Origin: Planctomycetaceae bacterium | GTDB taxonomy: Bacteria; Planctomycetota; Planctomycetia; Pirellulales; Pirellulaceae | Reading direction: 5' to 3' | NCBI GenBank assembly: GCA_007121535.1 | Contig: SKKK01000420.1 | Coordinates: 1 to 32,227, forward strand | DNA length: 32,227 bases | The notes under the pieces: model-generated | What the model saw: the letters and a program-made list of their open reading frames with translations, nothing else | Database searches by the model: none | Told to the model about the DNA's origin: nothing | Part shown: in pieces, positions 7,804 through 15,521 of the stretch | Layout: every line of letters begins with the position of its first letter | Position numbering within the stretch: position 1 is the first letter of the stretch | Position numbers and translations under genes: made by a program

Positions 7804-9690
7804 CTAGCGGTCGAAGAGTTCGTCCCAACGGGCACCCAAATCGATCCATTCAATAAACAGCTTCTTTTGCTCGCCGGTTAAAGGCTCGACTTCCCCCGGC
7901 GGGATCGGCTTGGCCGCAACGTTGTTCGCAGGGTCGTCCCAGGGTTGCGAGGTGTTGCGGCCGAAGATGTGCCAGATCAGCGGGCTGGTGCGAGCACTTC
8001 CCGGCTGGATGTATCGACCGAGCGACCGCAAACTGACGTCCAGACGCGGTTCCGCTTGGTCCGCACCATGGCACGGCACGCACCGCGTCTGGATGATCGG
8101 CGCCAGATCGCGTTGGAAATCCACCGTGCGCCGCTCGCCGACGGGCGGCGTCATCGGGACGCCGGCCAAAGATAACGCGTCAGCGAAACGGTTTTCCGGC
8201 GATAGTTCGCCATCTTCGTGGCAACCGATGCAACCGCGGTTCTCATTGTTCCGGACCCAGACCCAATTGCACGTTCGCAACGCCATGCCGTCCGCGTCCA
8301 GCACTTGCACTTGCAATGGTAGATTGGCTGGCACCTGCAAATTGAAAGAACCGTCCTCCATCACGTCCGCTTCGCCCAAAATCCGTCGTACCGTCCTCGG
8401 CCACCAGGCGTCCTCGGATGCTTCCTCCGTCGCGCCGTCGGTGGAATCGGACGACGAACGCCTCGCAACGTCGCCCTTGGCTGCTGTAGGAACCCCCTCC
8501 AACAATCGCACCCGTTTTACAGTGCCCGGCGGCATCCAATCCGATCGCTCGAAATCCGTGACATGCACGTTCAGACAGTAGAGCGCACCGTGAGGTCGAT
8601 CGTCCCGTACCACACTGGATCGCCCGTCGGCACGTGGTCGTCGGTAGACCACTCGCGGCTGAATGTCGTGCCAGTTCGGATCATCGAAAATCGCTTGCCA
8701 GCGGCCGTTCGCCAGATCGAAACGGCCGACCGCATGCGCCGCCGAGCCATCGGCGGGACGCCGCGACACCAGGATACCTTCGTTAGGCAACGGCGAGGGA
8801 CTATGATACAGCCCGTCCCCCGGTTCGGTTAGCGTTTGAAAAGTTCGCAACGGGCGACGGTAGCTGACAGCAGCCAATTGCCCCGCTCCGTCCCACGGTG
8901 CATGATCCGCAGCCACGAAAACGACCCAGCCGCACTGCGAAATGCACGGCATATACTGAATCGCCGGACCCGAGGGGTCAGCAAACAGAGCGTAATCGGT
9001 GCCGTCCAGATTGACTCCAAACAAGCGGACCCGGCCCCGAGGACCGTGCTGCGACGTGCTGTACTGCCAACTGGAGAACAGGATGCGACCATCTTGCATC
9101 AGGAACGGATCGAAATCACTCGACACGTTGTACGTCAATCGCCGCACGGTCGAACCGTCCAACTCGCACGAGTACAGATGCGTCGCGACGCCCAAACCAT
9201 CGTCGTTCGGCGTCCCCGCTGCATCGCTGACAAACGTCAATTGATACCACGGCTCGGGCGAATCCAGCGTAAACAGCGTGGATTGATAGATCGGACTGCG
9301 ACAATTGCCGATCTGATCGGTCACCTGACGAACCGACAGATCGTCCAGCGTCATTTCGAAAATGTTCCAGTCGTCATCCGCCGATCGTTTCCCGGCGAAC
9401 AGAAATCTTGATCCGTCGAAAGACACCTCCGGGTCACAGGCACTGTGAAAATCGTCCGTCAGCACCCGGCTAGTGCCGCTGGCGTCGAGCAACACGATCC
9501 GCGCTCCATCGCCGAATTCGCTACGCAAGACCCCCTGGTGGCGACCCGTCTTCCCCTCGCCTGCCGAAACAGGCAATTGCGTCACGAGCACCGGCCACTG
9601 AATGCGCAACGGATCACGCACCGCATTTGTGGGCTCCGCAGCCCCCACTGGCCCCGCAGCAAGGACCAGCAACACCACGATTCGACTCAT
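7804..9690 (-). CDS. Hydrazine-synthase-alpha-like propeller protein with two c-type haem sites
   Basis: The protein has 628 residues from the ATG at 9690 (GGAA 6 bases upstream); an in-frame TTG lies 12 bases earlier. A signal peptide (MSRIVVLLVLAAGPVGA) is followed by a TolB/PD40-like propeller (about 30-380; DPEVSFDGSRFLFAGKR, SDFDPFLMQDGRILFSSW). Then comes a region of the type annotated as hydrazine synthase alpha middle domain (LRTCNWVWVRNNENRG) carrying CIGCH (487-491). The C-terminal cytochrome domain carries CVPCH (537-541) in the planctomycete PSCyt1 style (DFQRDLAPIIQTRCVPCHG). The order propeller, middle haem, C-terminal haem is that of HzsA. Homologues of this type are, to my knowledge, widespread in non-anammox Planctomycetes and have no proven reaction. 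It is the first gene of the operon. Hydrazine chemistry should not be assumed. Confidence 0.82.
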   Translation of the reverse strand: MSRIVVLLVLAAGPVGAAEPTNAVRDPLRIQWPVLVTQLPVSAGEGKTGRHQGVLRSEFGDGARIVLLDASGTSRVLTDDFHSACDPEVSFDGSRFLFAGKRSADDDWNIFEMTLDDLSVRQVTDQIGNCRSPIYQSTLFTLDSPEPWYQLTFVSDAAGTPNDDGLGVATHLYSCELDGSTVRRLTYNVSSDFDPFLMQDGRILFSSWQYSTSQHGPRGRVRLFGVNLDGTDYALFADPSGPAIQYMPCISQCGWVVFVAADHAPWDGAGQLAAVSYRRPLRTFQTLTEPGDGLYHSPSPLPNEGILVSRRPADGSAAHAVGRFDLANGRWQAIFDDPNWHDIQPRVVYRRPRADGRSSVVRDDRPHGALYCLNVHVTDFERSDWMPPGTVKRVRLLEGVPTAAKGDVARRSSSDSTDGATEEASEDAWWPRTVRRILGEADVMEDGSFNLQVPANLPLQVQVLDADGMALRTCNWVWVRNNENRGCIGCHEDGELSPENRFADALSLAGVPMTPPVGERRTVDFQRDLAPIIQTRCVPCHGADQAEPRLDVSLRSLGRYIQPGSARTSPLIWHIFGRNTSQPWDDPANNVAAKPIPPGEVEPLTGEQKKLFIEWIDLGARWDELFDR

Positions 9691-10111
9691 CAATGATTCC
9701 AATTCGGACAGAAATGGATGACGGAAACTTAATGGTAATCGAAGAAACCAGTATTGTCTACATTTTTATGTATGTTTACAGAAAGATCAATACAAGGAAT
9801 GGGGAACACTTGCGACAAAAAGAAATAATGACCGAATTATATGAAAATACGCGACCGAGTTCAAATTGGTTGGGCTGTTTTGGGAAAAATTGTTTTGTGG
9901 TGGTACATCGTAGGTAAATTAGATTACCTCAGTCTACCTGGAAGGCACGAAGGCATTTTGTTGACAAAATTTTCGGTCCCCGGGACCAACCGTGTCCATC
10001 ACGGAACGATCCTTATTACCAGTGAAGCCAGCGGCAGCAGAAAACTAGGGTGCTCCCGCAGCTCGGCTCTTGCAAGTTTGCTCAATGTTTTCGATAACGG
10101 AGGATGGTTCT
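9691..10111. promoter_or_regulatory. Divergent AT-rich intergenic region between cytochrome operon and recA
   Basis: This 421-base stretch has no convincing gene and is visibly more AT-rich than its surroundings. It must hold promoters for both the leftward operon and recA. Three inverted repeats stand out: AGGTAA/TTACCT (9912-9929, 6-base loop), ATTTTG/CAAAAT (9955-9970, containing TTGACA, a -35-like hexamer) and GGTCCC/GGGACC (9975-9987). No good -10 is found 16-18 bases after TTGACA. No canonical Gram-positive or E. coli LexA box is visible. Two short open frames here lack ribosome sites and family resemblance. Confidence 0.5.
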
Positions 10112-11242
10112 ATGGTCGCTTCGATGAAAAGGGATAATCGCATGGCCAAAAAAGCAGCCAAGTCGGAGAAAGCCTCGGCTTCCGAAGCATCCGGAGGCTC
10201 GTCGGTTCTGGAGCGGAACGCTCATCTGAAATCCGCCCTTCAGCAGATCGAAAAGCAGTTTGGTGAAGGAGCAATTATGCCTCTAGGGGTCGACAAACGC
10301 GGCCCTATCGAGGGAATTTCAACAGGCAGTCTATCGTTGGACATCGCTTTGGGGGGCCGGGGGATTCCTCGTGGCCGGATCATCGAGATTTTCGGACCCG
10401 AATCCAGCGGCAAGACCACGTTGGCCTTGCACTGCGCCGCCGAGGCTCAGAAGAAAGGTGGCGTGGCGGCTATCATCGATGCGGAACATGCGTTCGATCC
10501 CACGTGGGCCAAGAAGCTGGGCGTCGAATTGGATTCCTTGCTGGTCAGCCAGCCCAGTAGCGGCGAGGAGGCGATGCAGATCACGGAGATGTTGATCAAA
10601 TCGAACGCGGTGGATTTGATCATCGTCGATTCCGTGGCCGCCCTGATCCCCAAGCAGGAATTGCAGGGCGAAATCGGCGATTCCCACGTGGGCTTGCAGG
10701 CGCGGCTGATGAGCCAATCGATGCGGAAACTGACCGGCGCGATCGCCAAGAGCAAGACAGCGGTGGTCTTCATCAACCAGATTCGTGAGAAAATCGGCGT
10801 GATGTTCGGCAGCCCGGAAACCACCCCGGGGGGACGCGCATTGAAATTCTATTCCTCGTGTCGAATCGACGTACGACGGATCGGCCAATTGAAAGAGGGC
10901 GAAGATGTCGTCGGGCAACGGGTACGGGCCAAGGTGGTGAAGAACAAGGTCGCTCCGCCTTTTCGCGTGGCCGAATTCGACATGATGCATACCAACGGCA
11001 TCAGCTTCGAAGGGGATCTGCTGGATCTGGGTGTGACGCAAAAGGTCGTCGCCCGTAGCGGCGCCTGGTTCAAGTACGGCGAGGCTTATTTGGGACAGGG
11101 TAAAGAGAAGGCTCGGACGTTTCTGATCGACAACCCGGACGTCGCTCAGGATATTAAAGAGAAAGTGTTGGCTGCGGGCGGATTCGAGGTCGCCACGTCG
11201 GCCGCAACAGAAGACGAAGGCAACGCGGCGGCCGATGGGTAG
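10112..11242 (+). CDS. recA: RecA recombinase
   Basis: RecA binds single-stranded DNA, drives ATP-dependent strand exchange and activates the SOS response. The protein has 376 residues from the ATG at 10112. This start is chosen because GGAGG sits 8 bases upstream. The ATG at 10142 (MAKKAAKS), with a weaker AGGGA, is the more conventional-looking N-terminus and remains possible. Visible motifs are Walker A GPESSGKT (about 95-102), the [10 protein letters not shown] block, Walker [11 protein letters not shown], and the L1/L2 region with [27 protein letters not shown]. The C-terminus is acidic ([12 protein letters not shown]), as usual. The gene is complete and looks functional. A protease gene follows 51 bases later in the same direction. 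Confidence 0.98.
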   Translation: MVASMKRDNRMAKKAAKSEKASASEASGGSSVLERNAHLKSALQQIEKQFGEGAIMPLGVDKRGPIEGISTGSLSLDIALGGRGIPRGRIIEIFGPESSGKTTLALHCAAEAQKKGGVAAIIDAEHAFDPTWAKKLGVELDSLLVSQPSSGEEAMQITEMLIKSNAVDLIIVDSVAALIPKQELQGEIGDSHVGLQARLMSQSMRKLTGAIAKSKTAVVFINQIREKIGVMFGSPETTPGGRALKFYSSCRIDVRRIGQLKEGEDVVGQRVRAKVVKNKVAPPFRVAEFDMMHTNGISFEGDLLDLGVTQKVVARSGAWFKYGEAYLGQGKEKARTFLIDNPDVAQDIKEKVLAAGGFEVATSAATEDEGNAAADG

Positions 11243-11293
11243 GCTCACCGCCAGGTCTTCTTGGCAGAGAATGGCGGAAGGGGGCGTGAGACG

Positions 11294-12811
11294 ATGAATG
11301 CTGTTCGAATCGATCACCGACACAAATTCCGGGCGATGCTCCTGACGTGCGTCGCTCTGGTTTTCCCCAACCCAGTGTTCGGCGACGAGCCGCCGGTTCT
11401 GGATGCCGCGTTGGCTCTGGAACAGGCGGTGGTCAACGCCATCGCAGCGGCCGAGCGCAGCGTGGTGGCCATCGCGCGTTTCCGGACGGACGACCCCGCT
11501 CGCCCCGAGCTGGACGATTGGACCGTGCGGCTCTGGCCGGGCGGCGCCGTGGGGCCGGTGCCCATGCTGTCCGACCGCATGCAAGTGCCGGACGAATTCG
11601 CGGCGGGCGTGGTGATCGATCGAGGCGGTTATATCCTGACCAACTTCCACGTTTTGGGCGATCCCGACAAGAATCGGTACGTGGTGATGGCCGGCCGTCG
11701 TCCGCTGGAAGCTGTCCAGGTCCTGACGGTCGACCAGGTCCAGGCGGGGGATCCATGGACCGATCTGGCGGTGCTCAAGGTGGACGCCGACGACCTGGAA
11801 CCGATTACCTTCGGGGATGCGAACCGCTTGCGAAAAGGCCAGTTCGTCATCTCCCTGGGAAATCCGTTCAACATCGCTCGGGACGGCGAGGTTTCTGCGA
11901 GTTGGGGCATTATCTCGAACCTGGGCCGCAGGATTCCCAGGGACGAGACGGCGGGCGGAGCGGCGCCTCGGGAACGCTTGTATCACTATGGCGGTTTGAT
12001 TCAGACCGACGCCAAGCTGAACATGGGAACCAGCGGCGGGGCGTTGATCAATTTGAAGGGCGAGATGATCGGGTTGACGACGGCCATGGCCTCGCTGGAA
12101 GGTTTCGAAAAATCGTTGGGCTTCGCCATCCCGGTGGACGAGTCGTTTCGGACGACCGTCGAAACCCTGAAGTCAGGTCGCAAGGCGGAGTTCGGTTTTC
12201 TGGGCGTTGAACCCAGGGATCTCAGTGCGGCGATGCGACGCAGCGGTCGTCAGGGGGTCGAGTTGGCTCGAGTCGTCCCCGCGACTCCGGCCGCCCGGGC
12301 CGGGCTGCGACCGGGCGACATCATCACGCGGGTGAACGACGTGCCGCTGTACGACAGCCTGGACATGATGTGCCAGCTCGGTAAATTACCCGCCGGAGCA
12401 ACCGTACGCCTGGCTGTTCAACGCGGGGCCGATCCGACACAGCGAGGCCGTTTTTTTCTGACTGCGGTGGACCTGGCCAAGAAGCAGATCCCGCTGGCTC
12501 ATCGCGCCTACTCGATCGTCCCCGATCCGACATGGCGAGGCATGGGAGTCGACTATGCCACGGCGGTGTTGCTGCCGACCCAGTTGCAGCAACGGCTGCA
12601 AAGCGACCGCGCCGCCAACGCGCTGGGGGTGTCGCAGGTGGAACCCGAATCGGCAGCCTGGCGTGCGGGCGTGCGGCCGGGGAACCTGCTGACCCACGTC
12701 AACGGCCAGCCGGTGACCACGCCGGACCAATTCTTCGAGACGGTCGAAACCTTGGAGGGCGACGTTCGACTGCGGCTGGTCACCGAAGAACTGACGATCC
12801 CGCCGCCCTGA
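11294..12811 (+). CDS. HtrA/DegP-like serine protease with two PDZ domains
   Basis: The protein has 505 residues from the ATG at 11294, preceded by a G-rich GGAAGGGGG stretch; an in-frame TTG 33 bases upstream was rejected because the ATG gives a tidy signal peptide ending VFG-DEPP. The trypsin-like domain shows His119 (LTNFHVLG), Asp157 (PWTDLAVLKV) and Ser247 (MGTSGGALIN, where the usual motif is NSGGP). The catalytic triad is therefore present. PDZ1 (about 283-370) has PAARAGLRPGDIITRVNDVP, and PDZ2 (about 420-500) has AAWRAGVRPGNLLTHVNGQP. It is probably a periplasmic quality-control protease/chaperone. It lies 51 bases after recA and may be co-transcribed with it. Activity is likely but the substrate range is unknown. 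Confidence 0.93.
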   Translation: MNAVRIDHRHKFRAMLLTCVALVFPNPVFGDEPPVLDAALALEQAVVNAIAAAERSVVAIARFRTDDPARPELDDWTVRLWPGGAVGPVPMLSDRMQVPDEFAAGVVIDRGGYILTNFHVLGDPDKNRYVVMAGRRPLEAVQVLTVDQVQAGDPWTDLAVLKVDADDLEPITFGDANRLRKGQFVISLGNPFNIARDGEVSASWGIISNLGRRIPRDETAGGAAPRERLYHYGGLIQTDAKLNMGTSGGALINLKGEMIGLTTAMASLEGFEKSLGFAIPVDESFRTTVETLKSGRKAEFGFLGVEPRDLSAAMRRSGRQGVELARVVPATPAARAGLRPGDIITRVNDVPLYDSLDMMCQLGKLPAGATVRLAVQRGADPTQRGRFFLTAVDLAKKQIPLAHRAYSIVPDPTWRGMGVDYATAVLLPTQLQQRLQSDRAANALGVSQVEPESAAWRAGVRPGNLLTHVNGQPVTTPDQFFETVETLEGDVRLRLVTEELTIPPP

Positions 12812-13111
12812 TCGGCGGAAGGAGTCGGGGGTCGTTGAACCGCGCACAAAAGAGCCGCGCACGAAGTAAGCGTTCCTCAACACGCCGCGCGCAAACGAAG
12901 CGACGCCCATCGCGATTCTCACGCCTCGAACGCTGCATCGCCGCTGACTTCGTGCGCGGCTCTTCCAACAAGGCAATCACGCTCGGCTTCCACTCTTGGC
13001 ATCGGCTCCGATGGACGCGGACAACGGGATGACGGCAGCAACGATTGGCCATGTTTGGCTGGATGAACGTGGCGTTGCTTGGTTGCCGGAAAGTCGGTGA
13101 GTTACCGCCGC
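12812..13111. other. Intergenic region with long inverted repeat
   Basis: About 300 bases separate two convergent genes (the HtrA-type protease on plus, the membrane protein on minus). No gene is supported; open frames here are shadows without family resemblance. The region is dominated by an 18-base perfect inverted repeat (see the separate entry) and repeated CCGCGCAC words near 12840-12865. The repeat is where a bidirectional terminator would be expected, though no clear U-tract follows. Confidence 0.5.
12850..12964. repeat. 18-bp perfect inverted repeat, about 79-base spacer
   Basis: The left arm AAGAGCCGCGCACGAAGT (12850-12867) is exactly complementary to the right arm ACTTCGTGCGCGGCTCTT (12947-12964). 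Inner words GCGTTC and GAACGC can extend the pairing with bulges. This could be a small non-autonomous palindromic element, or a large hairpin between two convergent genes. No flanking target duplication was identified. Confidence 0.75.
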
Positions 13112-14074
13112 TCAGGGCGGAGTCGAGGGTGGGGGGGCGTGGGAGCTTTGCCAATGGTCGGCGGCTTTTTTCTTCAGGTCGCGGAACTTGTCGCTGACGG
13201 ATTCGATTTGAGCTTCCCAATTGGGATCGGGAACCTTGTCTTGCGATTCCTTCAGGAAGGTCAGGATCGTGGCCGTGCAGGCGATCGGATCGAACAAGAT
13301 CCATTTCAGCGAAAATCCCATCAGCAGCGCCAGGGCGAACAAGGCGAACTTGGCGACGGCCCAATCCTGAGGCAAGAACCAGGCGATGGCGCCCAGCGGG
13401 ACCAGGAACAACAGCGCGGTGGCGAACGTCAAGAGGTAATTCAGCAACGTCAGCGCCACCGCGTTCTTGAGCAAACTCTTCCAGGACTGACAATAAAGGA
13501 CAATCCCCGTCTTCGCCGCATCGTAAACGTTTTCGTTCCGGGTGCGAAAAGTATGAGCCAGGATCGATTCGTCGATGTACGTCAGGCTGAGATCGACGAT
13601 GCGCTGAACGACCTTTCCAGCGCCTTGCATGGCCGGGATGGGCAGCAGGTTCATCACGCCCAGCAACGTCCGGTTCACCATGCCGATGATGCCCTTGACC
13701 AACTGATCGATCAACGCCAGCACGCTGACCTCCTTGAAATACTTGGTCACCTGCTGCTGTCCCCATTGGGTTTGACTGACGCCTTGGGGCAGGCTGCCAC
13801 GTTCGATGATTTCGGTGATCACCGCCACGTGGCCCGCGCGAAGCAGGTACAATACGTACTCGCGCAACAGACGTACGCCAAAGCCGCCCGCCGCCAAAGC
13901 GATCACCAGCATCACCATCGCGGCGGCGGTGCCGAAGACCCAGCCGATCAAGGCCAGCACGGCCAGCAGCAAGGCCAGGGCCATGCCGAGGATCCCGTAG
14001 ACACAGGCTCGATAGAATAGATAGGGCACGGTCTTGAAAACGATGCTTACGGCGCGGCCTAGCTGTAAATCCAT
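13112..14074 (-). CDS. Multi-pass inner-membrane protein of unknown function
   Basis: The protein has 320 residues from the ATG at 14074. Hydrophobic stretches suggest four to six transmembrane segments: about 14-60 (YGILGMALALLLAVLALIGW and AAAMVMLVIALAAGG) and about 205-265 (LTLLNYLLTFATALLFLVP, FALFALALLMGF). A soluble central part (about 80-200) includes a GIIGMVNRTLLGVMNLLPIPAMQGAGKVV segment and a conserved-looking DESILAHTFRTRNENVYDAAKTGIVLYCQSWK stretch. The tail is polar with a proline-rich end. I do not recognise a named family. It lies 64 bases downstream of the CinA-like gene on the same strand, so the two may be co-transcribed. The overlapping frame running through 12780-13766 was rejected because it lacks membrane or family character. 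Confidence 0.8.
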   Translation of the reverse strand: MDLQLGRAVSIVFKTVPYLFYRACVYGILGMALALLLAVLALIGWVFGTAAAMVMLVIALAAGGFGVRLLREYVLYLLRAGHVAVITEIIERGSLPQGVSQTQWGQQQVTKYFKEVSVLALIDQLVKGIIGMVNRTLLGVMNLLPIPAMQGAGKVVQRIVDLSLTYIDESILAHTFRTRNENVYDAAKTGIVLYCQSWKSLLKNAVALTLLNYLLTFATALLFLVPLGAIAWFLPQDWAVAKFALFALALLMGFSLKWILFDPIACTATILTFLKESQDKVPDPNWEAQIESVSDKFRDLKKKAADHWQSSHAPPPSTPP

Positions 14075-14138
14075 GGCAGGTTTCTTCTTCAGTCGAAAAA
14101 AAGGCTGGTCAATCGGCGGATGGAAGTGTCGCGACGGG

Positions 14139-15455
14139 TCATCGCAGACGACGGCGGATCAGATCCAAGAGCTGGGTGGTCAACTGGAACCGAGCCAGAT
14201 CGCCCGAACCCCGGAGGCTCAACCGCTGATCGGCCGCTTGTCCCTCGTATCGCATGGCAACTTCGACGAACCGCCCGCCCTGCGGGGTGTCTTGGGCCGA
14301 GACGATGGCCAGGGCCAGATCGGCCCCGCTGTGGTCGGCTACGCGCTCCGCCAGCGCGGCTGCCGACTCAGCGATGTCTTCCGAGTCGCCAGGTGGTCCT
14401 CCCAGCATCTTCCACAGCCGTGGTTCGTCCGGCGCGACGTAAGCGCCCAGCAGGACATCGGCGATCGATGCACTGCTGCTGAGTGCCGCCACCAGGTTTC
14501 CACCACTACCCGCCTCGGCCAACGCGATCGTCTTGCCTCGATTTGCCAGCACGTCGACGACGTGCTCTTCCAAGGTCGTCGAGTCCGTCGCGTAGATGTA
14601 ATCGCCCAAGTGGCCGATCACGTCGTCACGAATCTGGTTCAGGCGAACCAGGTCCTCTGGCGACGCGCCGGGCAGAGTGAAGTAGAAGTCGACGCGCATG
14701 CCCTCGAACAAGGACGACACGGTCACTTGTTCGGGAATCACGACGTGCCGATCGAGCATCTCGGCGATCGCAGATTCGCCGATGCCCACAAACCGCAATG
14801 TCAGCAAATGTCCCGGTGCCCGGGTTCCGAAGCGTGCGGTCAATTGCGGCACCAGCTCGTCTTGCACCATCGGTTGCAATTCACGCGGCGGGCCGGGTAA
14901 AGCCACGATCAGTTTTTCCTCCCGTTCAAAAACCAATCCGGCCGCCGTCCCGTTCGGATTGACCAGATAGCCGCCTTGCTGTGGAACCTGAGTCTGACGG
15001 CGCAGGTTTGCACGCAATTGGTCCGCCGGCGTATTGAACCGTCGCTCCAGATTCGCGATCAGCTCCGGGTGTTCGCGCAGCGGAATCCCCGTCAGCTCGG
15101 ACAACGCTTCTCGCGTGACATCGTCGGGCGTCGGCCCCAGACCGCCGGTGACGATCACCAGATCGGCACGATTCAGTCCCGCGCGAACCGCTTGCTGGAT
15201 TCCGTCCACCGCATCGTCCACGATGACCGCCCAGATGCAGTGGAATCCTAACGGGTGCAGGGTGCGAGTCACAAAGGCGGTGTGGGCATCGGGATACGCT
15301 CCCGCCAATAATTCGCCACCGGTGACCACCAACACGTAATCCACGGTCTGTTCGGATTCGTGCCGCCCATCGTCGCCCTGAGTCCGTGGAACGGCCAGCA
15401 AGCTGAAAAGCAGCACCGCGCCGATCAGGTATCCTGTCGATTTGCAATTCACCAT
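14139..15455 (-). CDS. Exported CinA-like protein (MoCF_biosynth domain plus degenerate CinA C-terminal domain)
   Basis: The protein has 438 residues from the ATG at 15455 (GGAAGGGG upstream). The N-terminal domain is CinA/MoaB-like: VTGGELLAGAYPDAHTAFV and the signature TGGLGPTPDDVTREAL, followed by an internal KOW-like stretch. The last 150 residues align with the CinA C-terminal (PncC, nicotinamide-nucleotide amidase) domain. There the usual AESCTGG reads AEAGSGG, and the TGIAGPGG-like loop reads SAQDTPQGG, so amidase activity is doubtful. Unusually for a protein normally active on cytosolic NMN/ADP-ribose, the first 28 residues form a good signal peptide or anchor (hydrophobic LIGAVLLFSLLAVP, then TQGDDG). 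It may act in the periplasm on another nucleotide-like ligand. The lactonase-fold gene lies upstream across a short hairpin. Confidence 0.85.
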   Translation of the reverse strand: MVNCKSTGYLIGAVLLFSLLAVPRTQGDDGRHESEQTVDYVLVVTGGELLAGAYPDAHTAFVTRTLHPLGFHCIWAVIVDDAVDGIQQAVRAGLNRADLVIVTGGLGPTPDDVTREALSELTGIPLREHPELIANLERRFNTPADQLRANLRRQTQVPQQGGYLVNPNGTAAGLVFEREEKLIVALPGPPRELQPMVQDELVPQLTARFGTRAPGHLLTLRFVGIGESAIAEMLDRHVVIPEQVTVSSLFEGMRVDFYFTLPGASPEDLVRLNQIRDDVIGHLGDYIYATDSTTLEEHVVDVLANRGKTIALAEAGSGGNLVAALSSSASIADVLLGAYVAPDEPRLWKMLGGPPGDSEDIAESAAALAERVADHSGADLALAIVSAQDTPQGGRFVEVAMRYEGQAADQRLSLRGSGDLARFQLTTQLLDLIRRRLR

Positions 15456-15491
15456 GGTCTTTCCCCTTCCTGTAAAATAAACTCGATCTGA

Positions 15492-15510
15492 AAAGGGGGC
15501 AGACCCCTTT
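15492..15510 (-). terminator. AAAGGGG/CCCCTTT hairpin between lactonase and CinA-like genes
   Basis: A 7-base perfect stem (15492-15498 with 15504-15510) has a 5-base loop. On the minus strand it follows the lactonase stop by about 12 bases and ends in TTTT, so it could be a weak intrinsic terminator. The GGGTCTG/CCCC core resembles the hairpin at 24588-24605, which suggests a dispersed palindromic repeat. Confidence 0.5.
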
Positions 15511-15521
15511 CCAGACAGCGC

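Noticed and set aside
3255-9690. Calling this a true hydrazine synthase and the organism an anammox bacterium
   Set aside because: The Tyr ligand appears absent, the other genes are typical of heterotrophic polysaccharide-degrading planctomycetes, and similar proteins are common outside anammox.
9955-9987. Complete sigma70 promoter for recA at TTGACA
   Set aside because: The -35-like hexamer is good but no acceptable -10 occurs 16-18 bases later.
9700-10137. Two small plus-strand open frames upstream of recA (9627-9917, 9841-10137)
   Set aside because: They overlap the promoter region, lack ribosome sites and resemble no protein family.
10331-11986. 551-codon minus-strand open frame across recA and the protease gene
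   Set aside because: It is antisense to two unmistakable genes and spans their boundary; composition is typical of a shadow frame.
12780-13766. 328-codon minus-strand frame overlapping the membrane protein gene
   Set aside because: The alternative frame gives a well-formed multi-helix membrane protein, while this one is low-complexity and charged.
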